DNA from: an uncultured Slackia sp.
GTDB taxonomy: Bacteria > Actinomycetota > Coriobacteriia > Coriobacteriales > Eggerthellaceae
DNA length: 9,125 bases
Direction: 5' to 3'
Assembly: GCA_900553655.1 (NCBI GenBank)
Contig: USEQ01000030.1
Location: 1-9,125 of the forward strand
This document shows, in pieces, positions 1-6,648 of this stretch. Below the pieces are notes generated by a model, which made no database searches, was not told the origin of the DNA, and saw only the letters and a program-made list of their open reading frames with translations. Positions within the stretch are counted from its first letter, which is position 1. Each line of letters begins with the position of its first letter. The position numbers and the translations under genes are program-made.

Positions 1-906
1 ATCGCCCGAAAGCGCCGCAGCGGAATCGAACGCCGCATCGACCGAATCAGACACGGCCCCGTAGCTCGCCGCGCTCTGGTCCAGCGCCGTCGAAAGCGCT
101 GAAACGGAATCGTCCATGGCGGACGTCACCGTGCCGGCCGACTGCTTTGCGCTATCGACGGAAGCCGACACTTCATCCGCAGAAGCGCCTACCTGCGTCA
201 GCAAGGACGAAGAATTGCCAATAAGCGACTGGGCCGACCCAAGAACCGAGGAATATGCGGTCAGAAGCGAAGAACCCTTTGCCATTCGTTCGCCCGCCTC
301 TGTAACATGGGCGCTCAGCTTGCCGATGGTTCCATCGAGATCGGCCGTATCGGCGTATTCCAGAAGGCTCGAGGAAATACCCAGGGCCGCCTCCGAAAGC
401 GTTTTCGCAAAAAGCTGATTCACTTGCGCCGACACCTGGTCGGCGCCCTGGTCGGTGACCTTCGGAGCAATGGCGTTTTTCTTCTCGTTGGAGTAATAGG
501 TGATTTTGGCATGCTCGACGTCATCGGAATAAAACGTCATCATATCCTTGCTGAAGCTTTCCGGAATGACCACGGCCGCGTAATAGCGCCCAGACCTGGC
601 GCCGTCGATTGCGTCGTCTTCGTCAGTAATCACCCACCGAAGCTGATCGTTCGCCCGCAATGCTGAAACCACCTGGTCGCCGATATTCACCTCGATCGGA
701 ACGAGGTCGCTTTTATATCCTTCGTCCACATTGGCGACGGCCACCTTCAAATTCCCCGTGTTGTCGAAAACGCTCCAACACGCGATCATGTTGTACCAGG
801 AGAACAGAGACGGGATCAGAACCAGGCCGAGCACGATGATGACCGTGACCACATTACGACCGATACGCTTCACATCGCCCGTGAAAAGACGCCATATATT
901 CCTCAT
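1..906 (-). CDS. YhgE/Pip family membrane protein, second of a tandem pair (C-terminus beyond window)
   Basis: The frame is open from an ATG at 906 to base 1, giving 302 codons with the C-terminal part missing. The start MRNIWRLFTGDVKRIGRN is followed by a hydrophobic helix at about residues 20-44 containing IPSLFSWYN, then the DNTGNLKVAVAN motif at about 49-60. This is the N-terminal signature of the YhgE/Pip family (related to Lactococcus phage infection protein and to YueB/EsaA). The part exported beyond the helix includes AAVVIPESFSKDM (111-123) and YYSNEKKNAIAPKVTD (138-153). From about 170 to the edge it becomes Ser/Ala-rich heptad-like sequence, probably a long coiled coil. An AAAGGAGG Shine-Dalgarno lies six bases before the ATG, inside the end of the upstream homologue. 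The ATG overlaps that gene's TGA, so translation is probably coupled. The family's molecular role is unsettled: phage receptor, envelope protein and ABC-2-like export roles have all been proposed. Confidence 0.92.
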   Translation of the reverse strand, partial: MRNIWRLFTGDVKRIGRNVVTVIIVLGLVLIPSLFSWYNMIACWSVFDNTGNLKVAVANVDEGYKSDLVPIEVNIGDQVVSALRANDQLRWVITDEDDAIDGARSGRYYAAVVIPESFSKDMMTFYSDDVEHAKITYYSNEKKNAIAPKVTDQGADQVSAQVNQLFAKTLSEAALGISSSLLEYADTADLDGTIGKLSAHVTEAGERMAKGSSLLTAYSSVLGSAQSLIGNSSSLLTQVGASADEVSASVDSAKQSAGTVTSAMDDSVSALSTALDQSAASYGAVSDSVDAAFDSAAALSGD

Positions 907-3521
907 CGCCTGCCTCCTTTCTCCGATGCGGGCAAAGCCCATCCGGCCTCCTGCGCGTGGGCAGCCTCGGCGCGGCACGTTTCCCCGACGCTGTTGCGCT
1001 GGGAATACAGCGTGCGAACCTCTTCGTCGCTCATGGATTCAAGCGAAGCTTGGCGCCTGATATTATCCCTGATGAACTCGACGATGATCAGGGCGGCGAT
1101 TATCACGACAAGCCAAATGAGCCATCCCGTCAGCATGACAACCTTCTCCGTCTCCGTCAGGGCAAAAATGACGGTCACCACCACGGGCACCAAAACGCCA
1201 ACGACAATAGCCCCTATTTTGAACTTCGGATACATACGCATGAATCGCGCCGCTCGAGCCGCTATCAGAGAACGGTATTCCGCCCTATCGGCAAGCACGC
1301 GAAGAAGCTCCGCCATCTTGAAGCGACGCTCGGGCAACTGCACGGGCTCGCCGTTGACGATGTCGCTCTCTTCGATCTGGCGCGCGAACAGGTGATTGAG
1401 GTTAGTAAGGTACGGACGCGCCAACGCGCCGATCGCCAGAAACGCCACGAGGAACAGCAGCAGGATTCCCACATCGTGCATCCAGGCGCCATCGTAGAAT
1501 CCGCTGATCGTCTCGCGCATGGCGCCAATGCCGTACGTGAACGGGAAGAGCGGATAGACCGCTTGGAAGAAGCTCGGGGTCATCTCGATCGGATACAGGC
1601 CCGTAGCCCCGGGTATCTGCACGAACACGAGGATGACGCACAGGGCTTTGCCCACATGCTGAAGCGTGGTAGACAGCGTGTACTGGATGCTCAAGTACGC
1701 AAGCGAGCAGAGAACGGCCGTCAGGAAGAACGCCGGCGCATTCGTCGTCTGCACCCCTATGAACAAGCATCCCGCGCAGCACACGATCGCCTGCAAAGAC
1801 ACCATGATGGCAAGAAGGAGCCAGCGGCCAAAGAACCGCTGCGTGATGCTGAGATTTCTAACGGATTCGTCGTCGACCTCGATGCGCATAATGACCATCA
1901 GCATGAACACGCCGATCCACAGCGTGAGATTGATGAACAAGGGCGCCATAGCCGAACCATAGGCATTCAGCGGATAAAGCTCCTCGGTCTCAACCTGCGT
2001 GGGAGAAAGCATGAAGTCGGCTATTTTCTCGGAGTCGATGCCGTCTTCGCCCACAAGATCGCCGAGCGCGCCGGAGGTCCCAAGCGCGGCAAGGTCGGTC
2101 TTCATGGTATCGAGGTCGCCTTGGAGCCCCGAAAGCAACTCGTCGGTTTGGCGCAACGCATCGGCCGAAAGCCCGAGCGTCGTCTTCAAATCGTCGAGCA
2201 CCGCGCTCGTCTGGTCGATGAGCAGAACTTGATTGGACACCGTCGTGCTCAAGCCGTTCGCAGCCGTACCCATATCGCCCAGCCCGGAGCTTATGGCGGG
2301 AATCGTGGTCGCCGAAAGCGTGGAACGATACCCGTCAACGGCTCCAAGCGTCTGTTGAACAGCCGCATCCACCGACCCGGAGGCATTGGAAACCGACGTG
2401 GCCAAAGCCGACGTGTCGGAGGAGAGCGTAGCGAGGCCGTCCAGGGTCTGCTGCGACTGCGCATTCTTTGTCTCGAGGTCGGATATGACATTGCCGATGG
2501 CCTGCTTGCCCTCTCCGTCGGGAAGGCTTTGCTGGAGCGTTCGCAAGACCGCTATGATCTGGGCGTTTTCCTGCACGACCGCTTGGCCTCGTTCAAGAGC
2601 GGCATCAACACTGCCCGCAGCTGCCACGATGCCGTTCGCAGTCTGCCCTATTGTCGAGTTCGTCTGCGACGATGTCTGGGAAAGAAGCGACGACCCGTGG
2701 TCGAGCACCGTGCCCATGCTCGTCGAGAACGTGACGAGCCCGGTGTTCACCTCTCCCGTAATGACCGACGCCTGGCCAAGACCGTCCGAAAGAAGCACCG
2801 CGGCATTCTTCGCGTCGGAAAGCGACTGCTTCGCAAGGTCGACCTTTCCGATGGCCTCATCTGCCGACGTGGCCAAATTCGAAAGGGCCTCGCGCGCGTC
2901 GGCCACGCCGGCGCTTCCCTGCTCAAGCTTGGAGACCACGCTGCTCTTCGCCGTCTCGATGTCGCCCTTCGATTCGGCCAGCTTCTCGTCGATCGTCGAG
3001 GCGACCGTGGCGCTTACCGTGGACACGAAGGCATCGTTGACTGTCGTATCCAGCGTCGTCGCTCCCGTATCGGTTATCTTGGGCGCAACGGGACCGAGCT
3101 TCTCGTTGACGTAGTATTCGATCTGGGGACGCTGGAAATCGCCCGAAAGAATAGTTGTCATATCGGCGCTGAAATCTTCAGGGATGACAATGGCGGCATA
3201 GGCCTCTCCCGACTCGACCTCCCGCATGGCCTCTTCGCGATCGACAAAATACCATCCCAGCTGGTCGTTGCTCTCCAGCTCGCCTATGATCTGCGCGCCA
3301 AGATCGAGGTGCCCGAGCGTTTCGTCTTCGACGCTTTTGTCCTCGTTCACCACGCATACGCGCATATTGCCCGTATTCTCGTACGGGTTCCAAAACCCTA
3401 TGACGTTAAACCAGGTGTAAATCGAAGGAAGAACAATAAGGAATACCACGACAAGCCACGCCGGCGGCACCTTCGCGATGCGTTTCACATCGCGCCAGAA
3501 CACGCGCAAAACGTTTCCCAC
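903..3521 (-). CDS. YhgE/Pip family membrane protein, first of the pair, with a two-helix C-terminal extension
   Basis: With the GTG at 3521 the product is 872 residues. It has one N-terminal helix (about 21-42, with LPSIYTWFNV), then NPYENTGNMRVCVVNED (45-61) and a large exported region. Much of that region (about 170-500) is Ser/Ala/Gln-rich and heptad-like, as in MCP-type coiled coils. The C-terminal ABC-2-like membrane block (about 520-702) carries family landmarks: YPLNAYGSAMAPLFINLTLW, VQIPGATGLYPIEM and AMRETISG. After NLNHLFARQIEESDIV (708-722), where many family members end, about 150 further residues include two more helices (about 768-788 and 797-817) and a charged tail. The open frame extends to an ATG at 3551. 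I prefer the GTG because AAAGGAG sits six bases before it, and because the start MGNVLRVFWRDVKRI then aligns with MRNIWRLFTGDVKRI of the downstream paralogue. Family assignment is strong; function and ligand are unknown. Confidence 0.95.
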   Translation of the reverse strand: MGNVLRVFWRDVKRIAKVPPAWLVVVFLIVLPSIYTWFNVIGFWNPYENTGNMRVCVVNEDKSVEDETLGHLDLGAQIIGELESNDQLGWYFVDREEAMREVESGEAYAAIVIPEDFSADMTTILSGDFQRPQIEYYVNEKLGPVAPKITDTGATTLDTTVNDAFVSTVSATVASTIDEKLAESKGDIETAKSSVVSKLEQGSAGVADAREALSNLATSADEAIGKVDLAKQSLSDAKNAAVLLSDGLGQASVITGEVNTGLVTFSTSMGTVLDHGSSLLSQTSSQTNSTIGQTANGIVAAAGSVDAALERGQAVVQENAQIIAVLRTLQQSLPDGEGKQAIGNVISDLETKNAQSQQTLDGLATLSSDTSALATSVSNASGSVDAAVQQTLGAVDGYRSTLSATTIPAISSGLGDMGTAANGLSTTVSNQVLLIDQTSAVLDDLKTTLGLSADALRQTDELLSGLQGDLDTMKTDLAALGTSGALGDLVGEDGIDSEKIADFMLSPTQVETEELYPLNAYGSAMAPLFINLTLWIGVFMLMVIMRIEVDDESVRNLSITQRFFGRWLLLAIMVSLQAIVCCAGCLFIGVQTTNAPAFFLTAVLCSLAYLSIQYTLSTTLQHVGKALCVILVFVQIPGATGLYPIEMTPSFFQAVYPLFPFTYGIGAMRETISGFYDGAWMHDVGILLLFLVAFLAIGALARPYLTNLNHLFARQIEESDIVNGEPVQLPERRFKMAELLRVLADRAEYRSLIAARAARFMRMYPKFKIGAIVVGVLVPVVVTVIFALTETEKVVMLTGWLIWLVVIIAALIIVEFIRDNIRRQASLESMSDEEVRTLYSQRNSVGETCRAEAAHAQEAGWALPASEKGGRR
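913..920 (-). promoter_or_regulatory. Shine-Dalgarno for the second YhgE/Pip gene, inside the first
   Basis: The minus strand reads AAAGGAGG six bases before the ATG at 906. It lies in the last codons of the upstream gene, whose TGA overlaps the ATG as ATGA. This supports the start and suggests coupled translation with matched amounts of the two paralogues. Confidence 0.8.
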
Positions 3522-3527
3522 TCGCAT

Positions 3528-3534
3528 CTCCTTT
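3528..3534 (-). promoter_or_regulatory. Shine-Dalgarno that sets the GTG start of the first YhgE/Pip gene
   Basis: The minus strand reads AAAGGAG, then six bases (ATGCGA), then GTG at 3521. The ATG inside that six-base spacer directly abuts the Shine-Dalgarno and is too close to use. The ATG at 3551 has no purine-rich sequence before it. AAAGGAG with six-base spacing recurs before the ABC ATPase and the second YhgE gene. Confidence 0.7.
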
Positions 3535-3540
3535 GCAAAG
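3531..3540. repeat. Perfect 10-bp palindrome CTTTGCAAAG overlapping the ribosome binding site
   Basis: CTTTGCAAAG is its own reverse complement and runs into the AAAGGAG of the first YhgE/Pip gene. A further CTTTGC copy (minus strand) lies at 3564-3559. It could be a protein-binding half-site pair, or could weakly mask the ribosome binding site. It may also be chance, since the sequence is short. Confidence 0.3.
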
Positions 3541-3566
3541 ATAATCAACATTTGTACAGCAAAGCG

Positions 3567-3577
3567 ATTCTATATCA
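3567..3577 (-). promoter_or_regulatory. Candidate extended -10 promoter for the YhgE/Pip pair
   Basis: The minus strand reads TGATATAGAAT. This contains a TG one base before TATAGA (extended -10 form) and the overlapping TAGAAT, which matches TATAAT at five of six positions. No good TTGACA-like -35 lies 16-18 bases upstream, which fits an extended -10 or an activated promoter. A start near 3560 would give a leader of about 39 bases before the GTG at 3521. The ATG at 3551 would then lie almost at the transcript end, again favouring the GTG. The surrounding AT-rich stretch stands out from its GC-rich neighbours. Confidence 0.4.
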
Positions 3578-3632
3578 TTTGAAAAGGAGAAAAGCCCGCA
3601 GAGGAACTGTTACACAATCGTCATTCCCGTTT

Positions 3633-3656
3633 CGCATCCATGCGACATGAAATGTC
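3633..3656. repeat. Two abutting inverted repeats in the leader of the YhgE/Pip pair
   Basis: On the plus strand CGCATCCATGCG (3633-3644, five-base arms, two-base centre) is followed, sharing one base, by GACATGAAATGTC (3644-3656, five-base arms, three-base centre). They lie about 60-90 bases upstream of the candidate -10, in non-coding sequence between the kinase and YhgE genes. Two adjacent dyads are more suggestive of operators for a dimeric regulator than of RNA hairpins, because the loops are very short. Unproven. Confidence 0.35.
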
Positions 3657-3762
3657 TCGCTCCGACCTCGCACGAGCGAAGCTCTGCTGTCGGCGACGCA
3701 TATCGGCAGGGACTTCGACAACAGCTCGGATGCCATGCAGCAAGGCTTCCGGCGCCGAGGCG

Positions 3763-4668
3763 TCACGCCGTCGAAGCGGCCGGCGTCGGCTTAAACGCCA
3801 ACGTTATCTCAAGCATGTCGCCCTCGATGCGCGCTGATGCCGAGCCTCCCATGCGCAAGCAAAGTTGCGCAACGATTGCCAGACCGAGCCCCGACCCGCC
3901 GCCGCCGCGCGCCGCGTCCGCCCGGTAAAACCGGTCGAAAAGCCGCACGGGATCGATCGAAGACGAATCGGACACGCTGTTCTTCACCACGAAAACACCC
4001 TTCCGCTGCGAGATACTCGGCGTATCCGTGCCATAGCGAACGGCATTTGTCAGCACGTTGGAAAACACGCGCGCCAACGCTTCGGCGTTCGCCTCGATAA
4101 GCACTTCTTCGTCTTCGATACACAACTCGGGCGTCCACTCCCGCTCGAGAAACTGCGGATACATGCCCGCTAAAACATCGGCCAGAACGTCGCACGCCCG
4201 CACGCTCGAAAGAGCAAGCGGCGCACTTTCGTCAAGCGCCTTCGAATAGTCGAAGAGCGTATCGGTAAGTTTCCTCATGGCCGCCAGGCGCGATGCGGCT
4301 TCAGACAGGCATCGACGCCGCTCCGTTTCGCCTTCTGCACGGTCGTGCAGCTGCAAATATCCCTGCGCTCCCGCAAGCGGCGTGCGAATATCGTGGGAAA
4401 GCGAGGCAAGGTCCTGACGAAACGCCGCACGATGAGCCTCCTGAACAATTCGTGCATCGCGTTGCGCGTCCAGTTCTTCGTTTATCGCCCGCGCAATGCC
4501 GGCAATGCCCCTTGTGGAGAAATCCACCGAAACGCGTTCGTTGCTTCCGCGTTCCCGCTTTTCCAGGAAACACGCCATGGCGCGCAGCTCGCGCTCGTAG
4601 CTCACAGCAACGAAGGCAAGCACGAACGATGCCAGCACGGCGGCAAGCGCAACACCCCAAGCAATCAC
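3763..4668 (-). CDS. Sensor histidine kinase with one membrane helix, envelope-stress/lantibiotic type
   Basis: With the GTG at 4668 the product is 301 residues. It starts directly with a membrane helix (about 2-23), followed by a short linker, so there is no sizeable extracellular sensor domain. The HisKA box LSHDIRTPL (90-98) has the phospho-accepting His92. The N box SNVLTNAVRYG is at about 203-213 and a FDRFYRAD F box at 244-251. A glycine-rich GGGGSGLGLAIV G2 box is at 255-266. The usual DxGxG G1 box is replaced by FVVKNSVSDSSSID, a variation found in kinases paired with lantibiotic/bacitracin transporters. The frame extends to GTG 4701 and ATG 4695, but GGGAGGAAGG ends six bases before GTG 4668 and the upstream starts lack a good ribosome site. 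The likely partner is the regulator at 6649-7401; the ABC transporter genes lie between them. Such kinases often sense through, or together with, their transporter. Confidence 0.92.
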   Translation of the reverse strand: MIAWGVALAAVLASFVLAFVAVSYERELRAMACFLEKRERGSNERVSVDFSTRGIAGIARAINEELDAQRDARIVQEAHRAAFRQDLASLSHDIRTPLAGAQGYLQLHDRAEGETERRRCLSEAASRLAAMRKLTDTLFDYSKALDESAPLALSSVRACDVLADVLAGMYPQFLEREWTPELCIEDEEVLIEANAEALARVFSNVLTNAVRYGTDTPSISQRKGVFVVKNSVSDSSSIDPVRLFDRFYRADAARGGGGSGLGLAIVAQLCLRMGGSASARIEGDMLEITLAFKPTPAASTA

Positions 4669-4674
4669 AAAGTT

Positions 4675-4684
4675 CCTTCCTCCC
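4675..4684 (-). promoter_or_regulatory. Shine-Dalgarno favouring the internal GTG start of the kinase
   Basis: The minus strand reads GGGAGGAAGG, then AACTTT, then GTG at 4668. The alternative starts upstream have only a weak GGGCG. If ATG 4695 or GTG 4701 is used instead, this tract simply encodes part of an 9-11 residue N-terminal tail. Confidence 0.55.
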
Positions 4685-4709
4685 AACAGCTCCATCGACA
4701 CACGCCCGA

Positions 4710-4775
4710 TTAAAGCTCTACTTCACGAAAGATGACGCGAACGGCCTCTTCCCGCCGCTCGCGCCTTCCACGCAC
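4710..4775 (-). other. Possible 21-codon charged micro-ORF before the kinase
   Basis: After the permease TGA the same frame meets two more stops, then reads from GTG 4775 to TAA 4710. The 21 codons are rich in Arg and Glu and end in VRVIFREVEL. The peptide looks more ordered than random sequence, but there is no good ribosome site and no recognised family. It may be a leader peptide, a remnant of a lost gene end, or chance. It fills most of the 119-base gap between permease and kinase. Confidence 0.2.
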
Positions 4776-4787
4776 GTACTACAGCTA

Positions 4788-5573
4788 TCAGGCAAAACTC
4801 CGCTTTCTCGCCACCACGACGCACAACGCCGTCGCTACCGCGATGGTACCGATCGATTGCACGTAGGAAAGCGGATCGCACACAACGCCCGAGCCCAGCA
4901 TGCCCAAATCCACCGCAAGATACCCATCAAGACAGTCACGGAGCACCGGCGCAAGGCCCGGTATGTTGGCAAGCAGCAAACGCAGGATATTTTCAACACC
5001 GCCCGCGCCGAGCAATATCGCGATCACCATACCGGCCGCTTCGCTCTTGGTAAGAAGAACCGCCAAAACGGTCAGGGCGGAGTAGGCAGACACGCACAGC
5101 GTCACCTGCATAACCCACTGGGCAAAATCAGCCAGCGACGGAAGGGCAGGAGCGCATCCGGCCAAGCGGGTTCCAAGCTCTGTGACCACGACGCCCATCA
5201 ACGTGGCGGCAAACGCGCTCAATACGCACCACGCCACAAGCGACAGCGCCAGCGTCGCGCGGCCCCCTTTTGCCTGGATGAGGTTTTTCACATATCCGCG
5301 CTTGAAAAGATCCGACGTGATCGCAGCCACGAAGACCGCATGGGCCATGGCCAAAAACGACCCCGTCACAAAAGACGAACCCCACACCATAAGCGAAGGC
5401 ACGCCGTCGTAAACCCCCACGACAATGCCCATCTCCGCAAACCAAGGCACATTGAAGTGCATCCAGATGGCGATGGATTCGACAGAGCAGCACAACACGA
5501 AAACGAGCACGAACGCAAGCATCATATTCGATCCGCGAAGGTAGTACGCCAGGGCTTTCATCATGCTAAGCAC
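4788..5573 (-). CDS. ABC-2 type permease of the lantibiotic/bacitracin export or immunity class
   Basis: This is a protein of about 261 residues with six predicted helices at roughly 17-37, 61-85, 107-131, 150-174, 179-201 and 236-256. There is no ATPase or signal peptide. The segment SDLFKRGYVKNLIQAKGGR (87-105), between helices 2 and 3, matches the conserved cytoplasmic loop of ABC-2 permeases such as LanE/LanG and BcrB. It overlaps the end of the ATPase gene by 8 bases, so the two are surely co-translated as transporter subunits. Only one permease gene is present, unlike LanFEG systems with two, so it would act as a homodimer. The start is uncertain: GTG 5573 has AAAGGGG nine bases before it. 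ATG 5564 and 5561 (MMKALAYYLRG) begin the conserved part but are far from that site. GTG 5582 abuts it. Confidence 0.88.
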   Translation of the reverse strand: MLSMMKALAYYLRGSNMMLAFVLVFVLCCSVESIAIWMHFNVPWFAEMGIVVGVYDGVPSLMVWGSSFVTGSFLAMAHAVFVAAITSDLFKRGYVKNLIQAKGGRATLALSLVAWCVLSAFAATLMGVVVTELGTRLAGCAPALPSLADFAQWVMQVTLCVSAYSALTVLAVLLTKSEAAGMVIAILLGAGGVENILRLLLANIPGLAPVLRDCLDGYLAVDLGMLGSGVVCDPLSYVQSIGTIAVATALCVVVARKRSFA

Positions 5574-6543
5574 GACGACCACCCCCTTTCGCAGCGCGCT
5601 TGCGCCTGAGCAAAGCCCCGTTCGCCTTCTGTGATTCGGCGCTGCCCTCTTCGCCCATAAGGCCGATGAAAAGCTCTTCTATGTCGCGATGGGAAACCGA
5701 GAGCTCGCTGATGACAATGCCCGCGCCCGCAAGCGCCCGCCCCGCCTCCTCGGAGGCAATGCCCTGTGCGCGAATGGCGTCGTCTTCGAGCATGACGAAA
5801 CGCCCTTCGGGAAGCGCGTCCTGTAGAACGGAAAGCGCGAACTGGGGCGCTGCACAGCGAATCAAAACATGGTCGGCGCACGTCTGCTCCACCTCTTCGG
5901 CGGAAAGCTCTTTCACCAAACGGCCCTCGCGCACCACGCCGTAGCGCGTCACCATGCGTTCAAGCTGGTCGAGCACGTGCGAGCTGATGAAAACCGTCAC
6001 ACCCCTGTCGCGCGCAAGCGACACGATCAAATCGCGCACCGAACGCACGCCTTGCGGGTCGAGCCCGTTGAAAGGCTCGTCGAGCAAAAGCAGGTCGGGG
6101 GAACCTACCAAGGCAAGCGCCAAGCCCAGCCTCTGCTTCATGCCGAGCGAATACGACTTCACGCGCTTGCGGGCCGCATCGGCAAGACCCACCTCCTGAA
6201 GCGTCTCCGCCGCTACGCGCTCCGCGTCCACCACGCCGAGAGACATCGCGCGACAAGCGACGTTTTCCAGCCCGGTGAGAGAACGCAACACGCCCGGCTC
6301 CTCGATAAGCGCGCCCATGCGTCTGCTTGTGCAGCCCGGTTTTTGATGCTCTCCAAGCAAGGCGATCTCGCCCGACGTAGGCAGCACGAGGCCGGCCAGC
6401 ATCTTCATGACCGTGGATTTCCCGGCGCCGTTGCGGCCCACGAATCCGTATATCTCCCCGCGCTTCACCGTCAGGTCAAGCGCATCGACTGCATGTTTTT
6501 CGCCGAAGGCCTTCGTCAGGCCGACGGTCTCGATCGCGTTCAT
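5566..6543 (-). CDS. ABC transporter ATPase, BcrA/LanF (bacitracin/lantibiotic resistance) type
   Basis: The product has 325 residues. The Walker A motif GRNGAGKST is at 36-44, the signature SLGMKQR at 132-138 and Walker B LLLLDEPFNGLDP at 151-163 (D155, E156). The H-loop His is residue 189, within ISSHVLDQLE. The Q-loop position reads MGALIEEPG (76-84), with Glu81 instead of Gln: this is the E-loop known from LanF-type lantibiotic immunity ATPases. About 100 residues follow the nucleotide-binding core, including SVSHRDIEELFIGLMG (282-297), as in BcrA-like proteins, ending in a basic KRKRAAKGGGRRA-like tail. The protein should power the permease encoded immediately downstream. The open frame runs up to an ATG at 6621, but AAAGGAG lies six bases before ATG 6543 and the protein (MNAIETVGLTKAFG) starts like its family from there. 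The substrate is not visible in the sequence. Confidence 0.95.
   Translation of the reverse strand: MNAIETVGLTKAFGEKHAVDALDLTVKRGEIYGFVGRNGAGKSTVMKMLAGLVLPTSGEIALLGEHQKPGCTSRRMGALIEEPGVLRSLTGLENVACRAMSLGVVDAERVAAETLQEVGLADAARKRVKSYSLGMKQRLGLALALVGSPDLLLLDEPFNGLDPQGVRSVRDLIVSLARDRGVTVFISSHVLDQLERMVTRYGVVREGRLVKELSAEEVEQTCADHVLIRCAAPQFALSVLQDALPEGRFVMLEDDAIRAQGIASEEAGRALAGAGIVISELSVSHRDIEELFIGLMGEEGSAESQKANGALLRRKRAAKGGGRRA
5583..5589 (-). promoter_or_regulatory. Probable Shine-Dalgarno for the permease
   Basis: The minus strand reads AAAGGGG inside the ATPase C-terminal codons, nine bases before GTG 5573. It weighs against GTG 5582, which touches it, and against ATG 5564, which is 18 bases away. 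Confidence 0.5.
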
Positions 6544-6549
6544 GCGAGT

Positions 6550-6556
6550 CTCCTTT
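6550..6556 (-). promoter_or_regulatory. Shine-Dalgarno that sets the ATPase start
   Basis: AAAGGAG on the minus strand lies six bases before ATG 6543. It excludes the longer reading from ATG 6621, whose extra 26 residues match nothing expected of an ABC ATPase N-terminus. Confidence 0.8.
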
Positions 6557-6578
6557 CCTCGACATTTCGACGCTTTCG

Positions 6579-6606
6579 AGAATACCGAGCAGGTTTCGGG
6601 AAACCT
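6579..6606 (-). promoter_or_regulatory. Candidate regulated promoter with inverted repeat before the ABC transporter genes
   Basis: The 105-base gap between the regulator and ATPase genes holds a perfect inverted repeat, AGGTTTCGGGAAACCT on the plus strand (6591-6606, six-base arms, four-base centre). Six bases further along the minus strand is TATTCT (6584-6579), a weak -10 match. There is no -35 consensus at the expected place, and the repeat covers roughly that zone. That layout would fit a promoter switched on by a bound regulator. A start near 6572 would leave a leader of about 28 bases including the AAAGGAG. Inference only; a small RNA hairpin is an alternative. Confidence 0.35.
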
Positions 6607-6648
6607 TCCGTCAAAAATCAAGAAAGATATAAGAAAAGACCGATGCGG

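Noticed and set aside
170..906. Ser/Ala-rich repeats of the YhgE/Pip proteins as a chemoreceptor domain
   Set aside because: The heptad-like composition resembles chemoreceptors, but there is no conserved signalling hairpin, and the flanking motifs are those of YhgE/Pip proteins.
3590..3625. Possible intrinsic terminator after the kinase (CTGCGGGCTTTT on the minus strand)
   Set aside because: The T-run is short and interrupted, and no stable GC-rich stem precedes it.
957..3650. An 897-codon plus-strand open frame opposite the first YhgE/Pip gene
   Set aside because: It lies entirely antisense to a clearly recognised protein, is rich in Arg, His and Gly, and has no domain or good ribosome site. 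Long mirror frames are expected opposite GC-rich genes with few T-starting codons.
3575..3766. A 63-codon minus-strand frame beginning in a GTGA overlap with the kinase stop
   Set aside because: The overlap looks tempting, but there is no ribosome site, the peptide has no pattern of a real protein, and it runs through the dyad-rich leader.
4293..5609. A 438-codon plus-strand open frame opposite the kinase and permease
   Set aside because: Extremely Arg/His/Gln-rich composition, no family resemblance, and it runs across the boundary of two real genes on the other strand.
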